From Cladocopium goreaui (lineage: Eukaryota > Sar > Dinophyceae > Suessiales > Symbiodiniaceae), in the NCBI GenBank assembly GCA_947184155.2, contig CAMXCT020003201.1, positions 1-64,000 of the forward strand: a stretch of 64,000 nt of DNA, read 5' to 3'. The position numbers were made by a program, and so were the translations under genes. This document shows, one piece after another, positions 41,722 through 52,500 of the stretch. The notes under the pieces are model-generated. The model ran no database searches. It saw nothing but the letters and a program-made list of their open reading frames with translations, and had not been told where the DNA came from. Within the stretch, counting starts at the first letter, position 1, and each line of letters opens with the position of its first letter.

Positions 41722-42402
41722 TTGCTTGCCCTGTGGGCCCTGCCCTCCGAGATGGCCACAGCTGTGACCGCTGCCGAAACCTGCCTTGGCATTCTGTACC
41801 CCGTGATGGGGTTGCCCCCCCCCTTGTGGGGGGCTGCTGGATTTGATTTTACAATCTTGACTACGTGGTGTGATGCCAGCCGTTGGTTACTTGGAGCCTT
41901 TCTTGCTTTGATGATTGCTATGATGATGTACTTCGACGACGTGGACAAGTACTATTAAGGGGACTCTGAGAGAATTGCTTTAGGCGGGTAGTGCTGATTT
42001 CTTTGCTTTCTTGTATTTGTATCTGCCCTGTTGTATAGTATGTAATAGTGTAAGGGCTTAGAATTCGTTTGATTGCTTTGATTTTGTGCTGGCATCGAGG
42101 GTTTTTCTCTTTGGTGCCTTGGTGGCTGTTTTGTGGTTGTTTGTGTTGGGCTCCGGCCCCTTTCCTTTGGTTCTTGTTTCCTGTTGTGTTTTTTGGATTG
42201 CATGGGAAGTTACGCATATCTGACCGGGGGATGTGCACTTCTTCCCTAGGCTTTCATTGGTTGTCTGATTGACTTGCCACCTGCGTTTCGTGTACAGCAT
42301 CTACAGAGGCTTCTAGTTTTTCTCTGTACTCATGTATTTTTGTTTAGCACACTTAAAGGACCGAACCACTGAGCTTAATCGGCCAAACTCCCAGGAAAAA
42401 AA
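41722..42402 (+). repeat. diverged ~650-bp repeat unit 2 with A-tail
   Basis: See 40007-40672. The hairpin is at 41813-41831, GGGGACTCTGAGAG at 41959-41972 and AGGACCGAACCACTGAGCTT at 42357-42376, followed by seven A residues. A 78-codon frame (41722-41958) looks like a small membrane protein (LLGAFLALMIAMMMY), but unit 1 has no matching protein, so I do not call it as a gene. Confidence 0.6.
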
Positions 42403-43340
42403 TGGTGGCTGTCAAACTTTGGATGTCGTGCAATCCAAAAGGACTTAGTGCAAAGTGTTGGATCAGGGGGAAGACAGACAACTTGGGAAACTCTTACGCA
42501 GTAGCGAAATGGATGAGCACAAAGTTCCCGCTCACGGTACTAGTGATGGAACTCTCGGAGTCACTTAGGCTGGGAAATTGTTGTCTGTTGCTTGATTGGT
42601 TGAGTAAAACAAAAACCAACTTGCGGACGACCTGTCGAACATGAAATTTGACAGTTTTGACTTGAGCTTGCATGTGTGTTGGAAACCGTTTGAACAAAGA
42701 AGGCTTGTGCTTTCGGTTCTTGATGCATGCAAAAAAATTTCGTGAGGAAATGCAAAAAAAAATCAGAAACCACACCGGTGGAACCAAAACGAAAAAAAAA
42801 ACGCGGAAAAGAGGATTGGGTCCTTGGTGGGTCGGATGTCCACCTCGGATCAGAGGCTATTCGATTCGGTTGCCATCGGAAACAAAATGGCTGTCGTTAG
42901 CCTTGGTGTGAATCCAACCCATACAATCTTAATGAGAAGGCAAAAAAAAACAGTCCGCTTTCAGTTGTGGTGATTTTTCATTTGCTGTGATTCAGTTTTC
43001 TGCATGTGCACTGTATATCTATAACGCGTGGTTCTGTATATTAGTTACAAATATACCGTGGCGATAGCCTCACGTTAGGATATACATATTTTGGCGCGAC
43101 CGCGACTAAATTTGTAGAGTTGTTGCGCGAGCGTAGGTTTCTGTGTTGTTCCTGGGAGGGTTTGGGTGGGAACCTTACTTACATAACTAGCACCGAACTG
43201 TGTCAAAAAGTTGCGACCTCTGTGCGAGCGAACTCACTGATTCGTTTCAGATGTCATTTCGCGTTTTCGGCATTTTTTCATTTCAGTTTTAATTTGCTTT
43301 GGCGAACGACCGTCCGATCCAATTTCGACGTGGCGCATAT
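42403..43340. other. left flank of YR element 2, no gene
   Basis: It contains several A-runs of 7-10 bases (42724-42960). No conserved frame. Confidence 0.5.
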
Positions 43341-43509
43341 GATGTAACTCAACGCGTTGATGAAATTTTATTTTGTATGAGAGATGTAGCATTTCCCTTA
43401 GTTTAAGGGAAAGAGAACATGGGAATGCATCTTATGTTGGCCACCTCACAACTCTTTCCATGTAACAAGTGGCTCAAGTGAGCCCCAAGATCGTACAACA
43501 AATTTTCGT
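43341..43509 (+). repeat. split direct repeat A1
   Basis: 169 bp, beginning GATGTAACTCAACGCGTTGA and ending ACAAATTTTCGT, practically identical to 52638-52806. It contains a hairpin TTTCCCTTAGTTTAAGGGAAA at ~43392. Confidence 0.92.
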
Positions 43510-43652
43510 GCCATTGGTGGATGCAACATCGTGGGGCCATCGTCTACCACGACCTTCTCCGTTCTTCAACGTTGACTTCGCGCTTTTGGTTTCTTGCTTC
43601 ATTTCTGGCTGGCATCGTCGTTCTTCTGGCTTTTCTGGAAGTTTGCACATCA

Positions 43653-44264
43653 ATGTCGGATGACGACAACCGGGTCCTAGACCCTCCTCTGCAGCACAAC
43701 GATTCCAGCGACGATGACATTCATGGAGGACCACCTACACCTTGGACTGGTGTGGCCCTCAACCTTCTTATCAACTTGACCCTTAAACAAATGGTGGCCC
43801 AGATTTTCCATTTGGACGTTGACACACCTGGACTCATTCGGGTTTTGTGCAATTCTACCCCGATCGATTTCCGGACCACCATTGCCGGCCTTGATTGGCC
43901 TCGAAGGGTTTACGTGCAAGTCTCCAGTTTTACAGAATATCAACGAGCTGTCCATCTATTCAATCAGCTCCAACATGCCCCAGTTGCTCCTCCACAGGAA
44001 CATCGTGCACGTGGCACGCTACCAGTTCAAGTTTACCTTCATTTTGTGTCAGTTTTTCGCGCCTTACAGCAATACGAAAATTTGATCAGCTCCCAGTCGG
44101 TTGTCATTGGGCCGCTAGAAGATAGGCTGACCCGCCTTGAACGTTCCGTTTCAACAGGTGAGCCGCTCGTGCTCACCCCAAGACAGGTAACCGAACTTTC
44201 CGTATGGTTTCCTGAGTCCCCGCCAGCTCAGTCGTCAACAGCTGCCTCTGACCACCATGCTTGA
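43653..44264 (+). CDS. small ORF 1 of YR element 2, unknown
   Basis: 203 aa from the ATG at 43653 (MSDDDNRVLDPPLQHN). The longer open frame from 43521 overlaps the A1 border and is less likely to be the start. The N-terminus is acidic, the middle hydrophobic (VALNLLINLTLKQMVAQIF), and a Leu/Gln-rich helix follows; there is no catalytic motif. It sits between the A1 repeat and the YR, where no gene exists in canonical DIRS elements. The protein could be a regulatory or structural factor, but nothing in the sequence shows this. Confidence 0.45.
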   Translation: MSDDDNRVLDPPLQHNDSSDDDIHGGPPTPWTGVALNLLINLTLKQMVAQIFHLDVDTPGLIRVLCNSTPIDFRTTIAGLDWPRRVYVQVSSFTEYQRAVHLFNQLQHAPVAPPQEHRARGTLPVQVYLHFVSVFRALQQYENLISSQSVVIGPLEDRLTRLERSVSTGEPLVLTPRQVTELSVWFPESPPAQSSTAASDHHA

Positions 44265-45196
44265 ATTGCAATCTAAAAACCATCTTCTGGGGGGGTGCGT
44301 CCATGTTTTTTTTAGCACATTGAAACAACTGATACAGTGACTTTGTACCTTCATTTCTTTGAGGAAATACCTTGACCTTTCCAAAACATTGCTTAATGTT
44401 TCGATTTAGACCAGTGCCGAATCTCTCTCTGCCGTTTTCGAAGTGGCTCAAGCCAACAACGGGACCGGAACGTTGAGGCCTGGCTCCATTGACAAGAGTT
44501 CAAGTGAACCTCTTTTGATCCAAGTTTGGTCACATTTGTTTGTGGGACTGTCAGGTGACATCCTACATACCTCTCCTCCACGTGGAGGCCTAAGAGGACG
44601 TGCTTCAAAGTAATGGGAATGAATCCCGTGGGCTGCAGGCCTGTGGTGACGAGTGTCCCAACCTGAGATAATGTTTGAGGCTTCAGTTAACCATTTGGCA
44701 AATCCTTGGTTTTTATGGTCCCCAGACTTCAGGTGAGGCCTTGGTCTCACTGTCGAGCCCTCAAAGAATTGCAAAGTGCTTTAACTTATCCTTTCCCCAA
44801 AAGCCACTTCCGGTTTTGGCACAAGTGTGCCTGAGAGAGCAAGTGCCTGTCCATGTGTCCGGGCATCAAGGTGTTGCCCCTTTTGACTGTGGCATTTTCG
44901 AAATCCTCAACCGAAGGCACAAGAAGGTGGGCACATTTGAGGTAGCATGACAATTTCAATTTAGTTTGAGAAGCATGACGCTCAGAGCAAGCTCTAACTG
45001 AGCCATTTGACTCGGACGGAGACCCACAATAGGCTCACTGGTGAAGGAACTTCGGAGTCAGGATCCCAAATCCTGATTTGACCTTGATGCACTCTTGCTC
45101 AGATCGTTAGTACAGTGTGAGGTGACCGAACTGATCAATTGATGCAGATTCCATCCTAAGAAACTTCTTTGTTGCCGATGCATTGCACAGGTTGAC
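44265..45196. other. spacer, no recognised gene
   Basis: Short frames on both strands only. Confidence 0.5.
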
Positions 45197-45712
45197 ATGA
45201 AGGCCAGTGGACAGGTTGGAGCCTCCAGCGCCAGGTTGGACAGAATCCAGTCCCGTAGGAGCCTGCTCATTGGAGAAAACGTGGGCACACTAGCTGTGAT
45301 GCTCGCGACACTGACAGTCGAAGGGGGCGAATGGCTTCGAGTGATTTCCAAAGCAGAGGCATGCCTGCACGAAATTTTTAGGTTGGTCGGAACACCTGCT
45401 CTTCTTGACTTGTTCGTTGATTTCTATCATGAGATGGAGACAACAAAGTTGTGGTTCCGAAGTAACCGCGAGGAACACCTTCACGCCTTTAGGGACAGAG
45501 TGCAGCGTAAACGATCCCCGTTATTCATGCAAACAAGCCTAGGGGTCCTCAGGACTGACCATTCGCCGGTTTTCAAAGACCACCTTGATGCCTTTTCGAG
45601 TTTGGTTGATCACTTGATCATAAGCTGCACTAAGCCGGACGAAGTGCAATTATTTAAATTTTTGCTTGAGGTCAAAATCCTGCTGGATTCCGTCGTCGAG
45701 TTGGTAGGGTGA
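45197..45712 (+). CDS. small ORF 2 of YR element 2, unknown
   Basis: 171 aa from the ATG at 45197 (MKASGQVGASSARLDRIQSR). Mostly helical, with amphipathic segments (LLDLFVDFYHEMETTKLWF, FSSLVDHLIISC) and no Cys/His clusters or catalytic motif. It lies 220 bp before the YR start. No counterpart is found in the decayed element 1. Unrecognised; the clean composition and 171 open codons support a real protein moderately. Confidence 0.45.
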   Translation: MKASGQVGASSARLDRIQSRRSLLIGENVGTLAVMLATLTVEGGEWLRVISKAEACLHEIFRLVGTPALLDLFVDFYHEMETTKLWFRSNREEHLHAFRDRVQRKRSPLFMQTSLGVLRTDHSPVFKDHLDAFSSLVDHLIISCTKPDEVQLFKFLLEVKILLDSVVELVG

Positions 45713-45932
45713 TATGACCTAGGCCCCTAACTAATAGGTCCTGTCCATACGTGAGAGTTTTTGAAGTCGGAACAGCCCTGTGGCCTCGTCCTTTCCATGA
45801 GCAGAACTTGCTTAGCTGGCCGCTGAAGGAAAAAGAGGTGCATAGTATCGTCATTCTTCAAGGAACGATGGCAACACTATTGAATGCGACAAGCAGCAGG
45901 TGTTTTTCATAATTTTTCACTTTTTAGGCTCG

Positions 45933-48020
45933 ATGATGGACTCAGAAAATTCGCTCCCTGACAGGGGTACGCCCCTACCTTTGCCAAGCAACATCGATAG
46001 CCATGCAATCGACGATGATCAACAGTCGCAAGATCCAGCGCAGTTGCACAATCCAGCGGATTCAGAAGGCTTGGCGCAAGATAGCTCTGACCCGCCACCT
46101 CAGAGCATGACGGACGAAGGTATGGACCTCTTTGGCCATGAAAGCTGCAGTCTTCCTAGCTTCGCTGCAGAGGTCCAAGAGGACGACCCAACATTATCAG
46201 ATGAGTTGACCGAGGCTGACAAGGTCACCTTAGATTCCATTGCCCACCAAGCCATGCTCAGCGCCAGTCTGTCTGACGGGTTGGCATTGCCCTGGGAGTC
46301 TGGCATCATGGCAAGCATCTTTGGCGATGCACCCCTTGTACAAGAGACCGCACTGCCGAAGGTCTCCCAGGCGCTTGACCCCTCAGAGTTGGGACAGCAA
46401 AGTCGGCGTGGACAGGTCGAAGGGCCGTCAAAGCGGCAGAGAACAGATGTGGGTGGCAATAGACTCTATGAGAGAGCTATCTCCTTCAAGAATACGCTGA
46501 CCGACCCGGAAATGGACCAAGCAAAGTGGAGTCGAGCTCTAGAGAAGTTGTACACCGTAATGGTGTCTGGGCCGGAGAGCTGCCCGTCGAGCATCGCCTT
46601 CAGCTCGGAAGACGTCGAGAGAAACCTGAGGCAAATACGCCTACTGTGCGGAGCCAGGAGCCCAAATACTGTGGCCAAGAGGGCAAATAGCCTTCTGCAA
46701 TTCTGCCTGTGGCACAGAGGGTACTTCTATAGAAAGCACCCAATTCCATTTGTGCAGGGGGACATCGCTGACTATGTGTGGGAGAAGCACCAGGATGGAA
46801 TGTCCTACACTGGGCTGACTTCCTTCGTCGAAGCTGTGCAGTTTGGCACACATGTATTGGGGCTCCCTGTGGCCGACCCTGAGAGCCCTACCATTTCGGC
46901 CTTTGTAAAAGGCCTCCTTGATAAAATGGCTCTCTCCAGACCCAAAAGAAAACAAGCAAGACCGCTCACCGTCCCAGAGGTGACATTTCTAGAATCAATG
47001 GTCAAGGATCAGACAGTGGATCCCATCGACAGATATGCTGCAGGAGCCTTTCTTTTTGCAGTGTTTGGGCGGTGTCGCTGGTCGGACCTCAGGTATGTTA
47101 GCCATTTCTTCTTGGATGTGAACAACATAGAAGGCAAGACCATAGGGTATTTGGAGTTTGCCACTTTTTCGCATAAGACTGCAGCTCAAGTGGCGAGACA
47201 TGGTATGCCCCTTCCTTTGGTTGCTCCTATCTGGGGTCTGACAAACCCGTGCTGGGCCTTAGAATGGTGCAAGCTAGCGAAGGAGGTTGAGCTCAATTTC
47301 GACAACAGTTTCAAGGGCCCTATCCTGCCAGCACCGGACACGTCAGGGAGATGGAACAAGAGAAGCGTGTCAGCTTCGGAAGCGACGAAGTGGTTGCTTG
47401 AGCTGCTCAAACATGGGGACTTCAACCTTGATGAGGTGACTTCGCACAGTCTGAAGTGCACGACGCTCTCTTGGCTTGCTAAAGCCGGAACGGAGCCTCA
47501 CCACCGTTTGGTGTTGGGCCATCACAGTACCCAAAAGGGCTCATTGGAAACATACTCGCGGGATATGTTGGCGGCACCACTGCGTGCACTGGAGGATGTC
47601 CTTCGGCGCATTCGAGTGGGGGTGCTCCATCCCGACATGACCCGATCGGGACACATTCAGGAGCCCAACAAGCCAGACTGTGCAGAGAACACCGAAGATA
47701 ATGAAGGCGCCAACAGCTCCTCCTCCTCCGACAACAGTTCCTCCTCTTCTAGCTCATCGGGATCAGACTCGGAGAACGAAGCAGCAGAGAACCTGATCGC
47801 TGTAGGTGGTCAGGACCCAAACGTTCAGGGGTCATCCTGGGGAACTGGCATCATGTATCAACATGTGCTCAGCAAGATAGTACATCTGAAACTCAGTGAC
47901 GAGGCCAAAACGTTTGTTTGTGGAGTCAATGCCACGAAGGACCACAGCTTAGTGAAATCCACACAGTTTTTGGAGAGCCGCAAGTGCAAAAGATGCACAA
48001 GGGTTCTCGACGCAGCCTGA
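45933..48020 (+). CDS. tyrosine recombinase of YR retroelement 2
   Basis: About 695 aa from the ATG at 45933 (a second ATG follows at once); a pyrimidine-rich acceptor-like site TTTTTCACTTTTTAG lies just upstream. Residues ~1-180 are acidic and low complexity, then a core-binding-like helical domain (~185-330), then the catalytic domain. Box I Arg is in FGRCRWSDLRYV (~380); box II reads TSHSLKCTTLSWLAKAG (His ~503, Lys in place of the second Arg); a further His is in LVLGHHS (~528) and the Tyr nucleophile in ETYSRDML (~540). A poly-Ser tract and a Cys/Lys-rich C-terminus (CKRCTRVL) follow. It should integrate circular element DNA by recombination between short identical sequences. The YR lies before Gag, unlike in most known YR retroelements. 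Confidence 0.85.
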   Translation: MMDSENSLPDRGTPLPLPSNIDSHAIDDDQQSQDPAQLHNPADSEGLAQDSSDPPPQSMTDEGMDLFGHESCSLPSFAAEVQEDDPTLSDELTEADKVTLDSIAHQAMLSASLSDGLALPWESGIMASIFGDAPLVQETALPKVSQALDPSELGQQSRRGQVEGPSKRQRTDVGGNRLYERAISFKNTLTDPEMDQAKWSRALEKLYTVMVSGPESCPSSIAFSSEDVERNLRQIRLLCGARSPNTVAKRANSLLQFCLWHRGYFYRKHPIPFVQGDIADYVWEKHQDGMSYTGLTSFVEAVQFGTHVLGLPVADPESPTISAFVKGLLDKMALSRPKRKQARPLTVPEVTFLESMVKDQTVDPIDRYAAGAFLFAVFGRCRWSDLRYVSHFFLDVNNIEGKTIGYLEFATFSHKTAAQVARHGMPLPLVAPIWGLTNPCWALEWCKLAKEVELNFDNSFKGPILPAPDTSGRWNKRSVSASEATKWLLELLKHGDFNLDEVTSHSLKCTTLSWLAKAGTEPHHRLVLGHHSTQKGSLETYSRDMLAAPLRALEDVLRRIRVGVLHPDMTRSGHIQEPNKPDCAENTEDNEGANSSSSSDNSSSSSSSSGSDSENEAAENLIAVGGQDPNVQGSSWGTGIMYQHVLSKIVHLKLSDEAKTFVCGVNATKDHSLVKSTQFLESRKCKRCTRVLDAA

Positions 48021-48112
48021 GCGTGTCAAAAATCTCTCCAACAGATTCGTTTATCATGTGTAGAATTTTTGTGCAGGTAACATTAATCAGTCGGTGTCCG
48101 TTGACAGCCCGC

Positions 48113-48129
48113 CTTTTGGCTAAGCCAAA
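48113..48129. repeat. 17-bp perfect hairpin before Gag
   Basis: TTTTGGCTAAGCCAAAA, 8-bp arms around one base, between the YR stop and the Gag start of element 2. The left arm resembles the spliced-leader end but lacks its TCAAG. Confidence 0.5.
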
Positions 48130-48259
48130 ACAAGAGAAGAAAAAGGGTCTTAGTGGCAAAAGGTTTTCCTTATCACTCCACCTTCCTCGTCATTCAGGGT
48201 TCATGTTTAAAATAAAATTTGCCAGGTGCCTATATAGGACTCACACACACGTAGAAGCC

Positions 48260-49522
48260 ATGGCGACGATGCCGAGAGAGGCATCTTCGTTGATTCACTC
48301 GACGGCGGCATTACGAGATAGGGCCACAAAAGCAGGACTCAGCTCAGAAGAGGTGCAAGCCATCCTAGACAATAATGTCGTGTCCATTGCTCAGATGGCT
48401 TTCGCCATAGCACCCCCTGGGACTTCGCCAACAGAACAGCAGGTCCGAGATTTCTACCAGGATCGAACTGCAGTCAACATGGGCACTATCACGTCGACTA
48501 AGTTGTTGGTCTTCGAGTCTCACACCCTGGTCGTTGCCAACATCAAATCCGAAGTTGGGAGAAAGGACGATGTTAGTTCTCACTGTGTCCTGCCGACAGC
48601 CGAAAGAGACAGGCGTGTGCTGGACCAGCAGAGGCGCCTGACTGGGCTCCGTTTCAAGGGGGACGAAGAAGTCGCCTTCTCGGCCTACGACCTTGTCTTC
48701 ACGATGCTTGAGAAGGACACATTGACGTACCTACATCCAGAAAAAATTGTGACCCGACGTTTCGAATTGGCCCAAAAGAGGCCACCAAAACAACTGGCTT
48801 TGGACAACGAGTCGCTCACAGTGAAGGAGCACCCTGTGGATTATGTGTGCGCAACATGCACAGAGCTTGAACTCGTTCAAGCCCTGCGCCGCCGGGCTTT
48901 AGCCTTTGATTTGGTGGGCCTCCTTCCCTATGAGGTCATGAACTCATACCATGCTGAGCTTTTGAGCCACCTACAAGAGGATGCTCCACCAGGATATTCC
49001 AATACAACAGTCGTTCAGGTACTCCGTGCCGATAGGGCAGCCTTTATGTACTTGGCAGAGATCATTACCAGCTTGAAACGAACTCCCAATGGCGAGCTGC
49101 CATTGGAGGTGGAACTTCCAAAGGTTTTGGTGAGGCCAAGTGTGAGCTTTCACCTGTTGCCGCTCACTGCCCAGCCACCAAAGGTCTCTCCGGCGGCCAA
49201 GGCAAATCCCAACAATCAGAACAAACGCAAGCACGAAGATGCAAAACCAAGCCCCCGGGACCAGCCGGGATCCAAAGGGCAGCCCTCCAGAAAGGGCAAA
49301 GGCAAGGGCAAGACCAAAAACAAGAGGGGGCGAGGTCCCAATGTGCCCAAAGATTTAGTGGGCAAATCCCTTGAGACCGCCGACGGACGTCGCATTTGCT
49401 GGCCATTTAATTTACCTTCAGGTTGTACAGATGCAGCTCCTGGGGGTCAGTGCACTCGAGGGGTTCATGTTTGCGCCGAACCAGGCTGTGGGAAACCCCA
49501 TAGCATGAAAAACAACTCTTGA
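48260..49522 (+). CDS. Gag-like protein of YR retroelement 2
   Basis: 420 aa from the ATG at 48260 (GAAGCCATGGCG context); the frame is open upstream to 47918 but overlaps the YR end. The helical body is followed by a Lys/Gly/Arg-rich run (RKGKGKGKTKNKRGRG) and a Cys/His cluster starting RRICWPFNLPSGC and ending CGKPHSMK, comparable to the finger of element 1. This is the expected layout of a nucleocapsid-bearing Gag. It ends in TGA (49520-49522), and the next codons stay open in the same frame into the MTase-RT-RNase H ORF. The body shows no clear identity to element 1 Gag by eye, so the two elements are old relatives. Confidence 0.78.
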   Translation: MATMPREASSLIHSTAALRDRATKAGLSSEEVQAILDNNVVSIAQMAFAIAPPGTSPTEQQVRDFYQDRTAVNMGTITSTKLLVFESHTLVVANIKSEVGRKDDVSSHCVLPTAERDRRVLDQQRRLTGLRFKGDEEVAFSAYDLVFTMLEKDTLTYLHPEKIVTRRFELAQKRPPKQLALDNESLTVKEHPVDYVCATCTELELVQALRRRALAFDLVGLLPYEVMNSYHAELLSHLQEDAPPGYSNTTVVQVLRADRAAFMYLAEIITSLKRTPNGELPLEVELPKVLVRPSVSFHLLPLTAQPPKVSPAAKANPNNQNKRKHEDAKPSPRDQPGSKGQPSRKGKGKGKTKNKRGRGPNVPKDLVGKSLETADGRRICWPFNLPSGCTDAAPGGQCTRGVHVCAEPGCGKPHSMKNNS

Positions 49523-52500
49523 CTCCCAGCCGCTGAGCCAGAAGCATTTGCGTCTTTCGAAGCAAAGTTGTCAGCCAAGTGTTCCCAGAAGAATGCCTTT
49601 CAGCTTTTTGCAATTGAAATTTTTGCCGGCACCGGTCGCCTCACCGCATCTCTGCGGCAACTTGGTTTGAAAGACTCATTTGGGGTCGACCACATCATGT
49701 CAAACCATTTAGCTGCACCAATTTTGCAACTCGACCTTTTGAAACCAGAATGTCTCGCTTTTGTTGAAAAGATCATTCGAGAAGAGGCTTGTGTTTATGT
49801 CCATTTTGCACCACCTTGTGGGACCTCCAGCAGAGCAAGATTCATCCAACGTAAGGGACGATATAATCCCCCAGTTCTTCGAACTGATGCACATCCCAAT
49901 GGGATAGCAGGACTCAGTCCAACCAATGCAGCCAAAGTTGCTTCGGCCAATCAACTGTATGAAATCACTCAACATTTGTGTCGCCTATGCCATGCTCTTG
50001 GCGTGCTCTACTCGGTGGAGAACCCAGCAAGAAGCTTCATGTGGTATACCACACACTTTGCCAAGTTCCTCCAGGAAGTCCCACATTTCTGCACCTACTT
50101 CCATCATTGTATGTATGGCTCTGCAAGACGTAAACACACTTGTTTGGTCCACAACATTGCCACCGTTAAAAGCATGGAGTTGCTGTGCAATAACGATCAC
50201 GCACATGAACCATGGGGTCACACTGACCATGGATGGGCCACTGCACAGGAAACTGCATACCCATGGCCTTTAGCCAGAAAGCTTGCCACATTAGTTGCCC
50301 TCCATTTGCAGCGTTACGGAGTCCAATGCCCGACTCCCACCTTTGCCAAACACGCCAAGGAGCTTGATTGCATTCGCCAACAGGTTCATGTGCAACACTC
50401 AGCCACAGGCCTACCGTGGGTCAGTGAATTTGCCTACACCATGCAAATTCCCGCACAAGAACCAGTCCCAGGAAATGCCAGACTCCTTACCACTCCTACC
50501 ATGGGGGATATCGCGAGTGAAGGGTATAAAACAATTGGGGTGCATAGGAGCCCAGAAGAATTCATGAAACAGGCAATAGCAGCTGGGCACCCTGGACAAA
50601 GTGCAGATGAACTGCCAGGCCCAATGAAAGAGGCTGTTTCGTTCATTTCAGAACACTCGCCCCAAGCGGTGGCGCAACATAGATCGGAAATGCTGAGAAA
50701 GATGATCGCCAGGTCAGTCCAGCTCGCAGAACAAGAGAAGGAGCTCAAAAGAAGTATGTCACTCAGACGACAACAAGTGCTTGAAAGCAAGAGGTTACTT
50801 CTATTTGGAGAGCTACTGTCCGAGGCAGGGTCGAAGGATTCATCGTTGGTGGGGGACATGTGCAACGGCTTTGACCTCACCGGAAAACTCCCTGCTTCCA
50901 ACCACTTCAATCAGAAGTTTCGCCCAGCAGCTCTGCCCACAGAAGCACTTCGAGGCATAGCAGATCGGGCTCGCAGTGTCCTTCTAGCGAGCGTGAAGAG
51001 CTCAGGTGACGCGCTGGTGGATGAAGGTGTTCTGAAGGCCACCTTGAAGGAGAAAGACTTAGGATTTCTCAGTGGCCCGATAGATGCAAAGTCTATCCCT
51101 TCCGGGGCCACTCTGACACGCCGCTTCGGAGTCTTCCAGAGAGACAAGGTTAGGCCTATAGATGACTACAAAGCCAGCTTGGTGAACTCTGCAGTCACTC
51201 AGGTGGAAATAGTTACACTACATGGCATCGACCACATAGCGTGCCTGGCAGCAGCCCTGATGTCTGCTGCAAAAAGAAGGGGAAGCAGTGTGCAGTTGGT
51301 CTCAAAGTGCTGGGACCTGGCCGCGGCTTACAAGCAAATCCCATTGTCTGACGAAGCATATGCAACAGACTCGTACATTGTGATTTACAACCCCACTACA
51401 GGGAAGCCTGAGATCTATAGGCAAGCGGTGCTCCCCTTTGGGTCCATCGCGTCAGTCACAGCTTTTCTCAGATGTGCCCTTGGAATATGGCACATAGGGA
51501 GCAGTCTGCTGAAGCTGGCTTGGACATCATATTTCGATGATTTCCTGAGTATGACGCCGGCCTGCCTGGACAAACACACTGAGCTATGCGTGGCCACACT
51601 GTTTCAGCTTCTAGGTTGGAAACTCTCAGCCGACAAACTGGTTCCTTACGCTCATTGCTGCAAAGTCTTGGGCGTCGAGGTCGACCTCAGCCGGAGCCCG
51701 TCGGGTTTGGTTCAGGTCAGAAATACAGAATCCAGGCAACAAGAGCTGATTTCTGTTATGAGGGACATCCTCACCAGAGGGTTTCTGCCCCGGGCTGAAG
51801 GCGAGCGACTGCGCGGCAGATTGCAATTTGCCTCAAACCAGTTGTTCGGTCGCCGATTTAGAAACTGCTTGAAGGACTTGAATACCCACATATCAAGGAG
51901 CTTTAGAGCCCTTTCCAAGGAACTGTCAGAGTCTCTGGAACTCATGGTGGAGATGATCACTGAGAATGCACCACGGCAAGTTGATGTCAACTTCCTGGAC
52001 TGGACGCACGTTTACGTTGATGCATCCTTCGACCCCGATGGGTATTCGGGCATAGGTGGCTTGATTCTCAATTCCTTTGGCCAATGTTTGGGTTGCTTCA
52101 GTGAAGAAGTCCCTCAATCCTTGGTGGACAAGCTCAAAAAGGAGGACCAGAAGACGGTGATTTTTGAACTAGAAGGTTTGGCCATAGCTGCAGCCTTGTA
52201 CACGTTCAAAGATTTCGTGAGGGGCAGAAGAGTCGTGATTTTCACGGACAACCAGAGTGCCCAGGCTTGTCTCATCAAATGTAAATCAAATAACTACCAA
52301 ATGAATCTCATTATCCGGTCCATTTGCACTTCAGAGGAAGAGTTAGGGCTGGTCTCCTGGATAGAGCGAGTGCCGTCCCAGTCAAACCCAGCAGACGAGC
52401 TGTCCAGGGCTAAAATTTACAGGTATGCAGGTATCGATGCCAAGCAAGTTGATCTGCTCAGATGTTGGGCGGAATGCACAAAGGAGATGAACGTAAGCCT

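Noticed and set aside
48113-48129. Second spliced-leader relic (TTTTGGCTAAG)
   Set aside because: It is one arm of a perfect hairpin, lacks TCAAG and is 130 bp from the Gag start.
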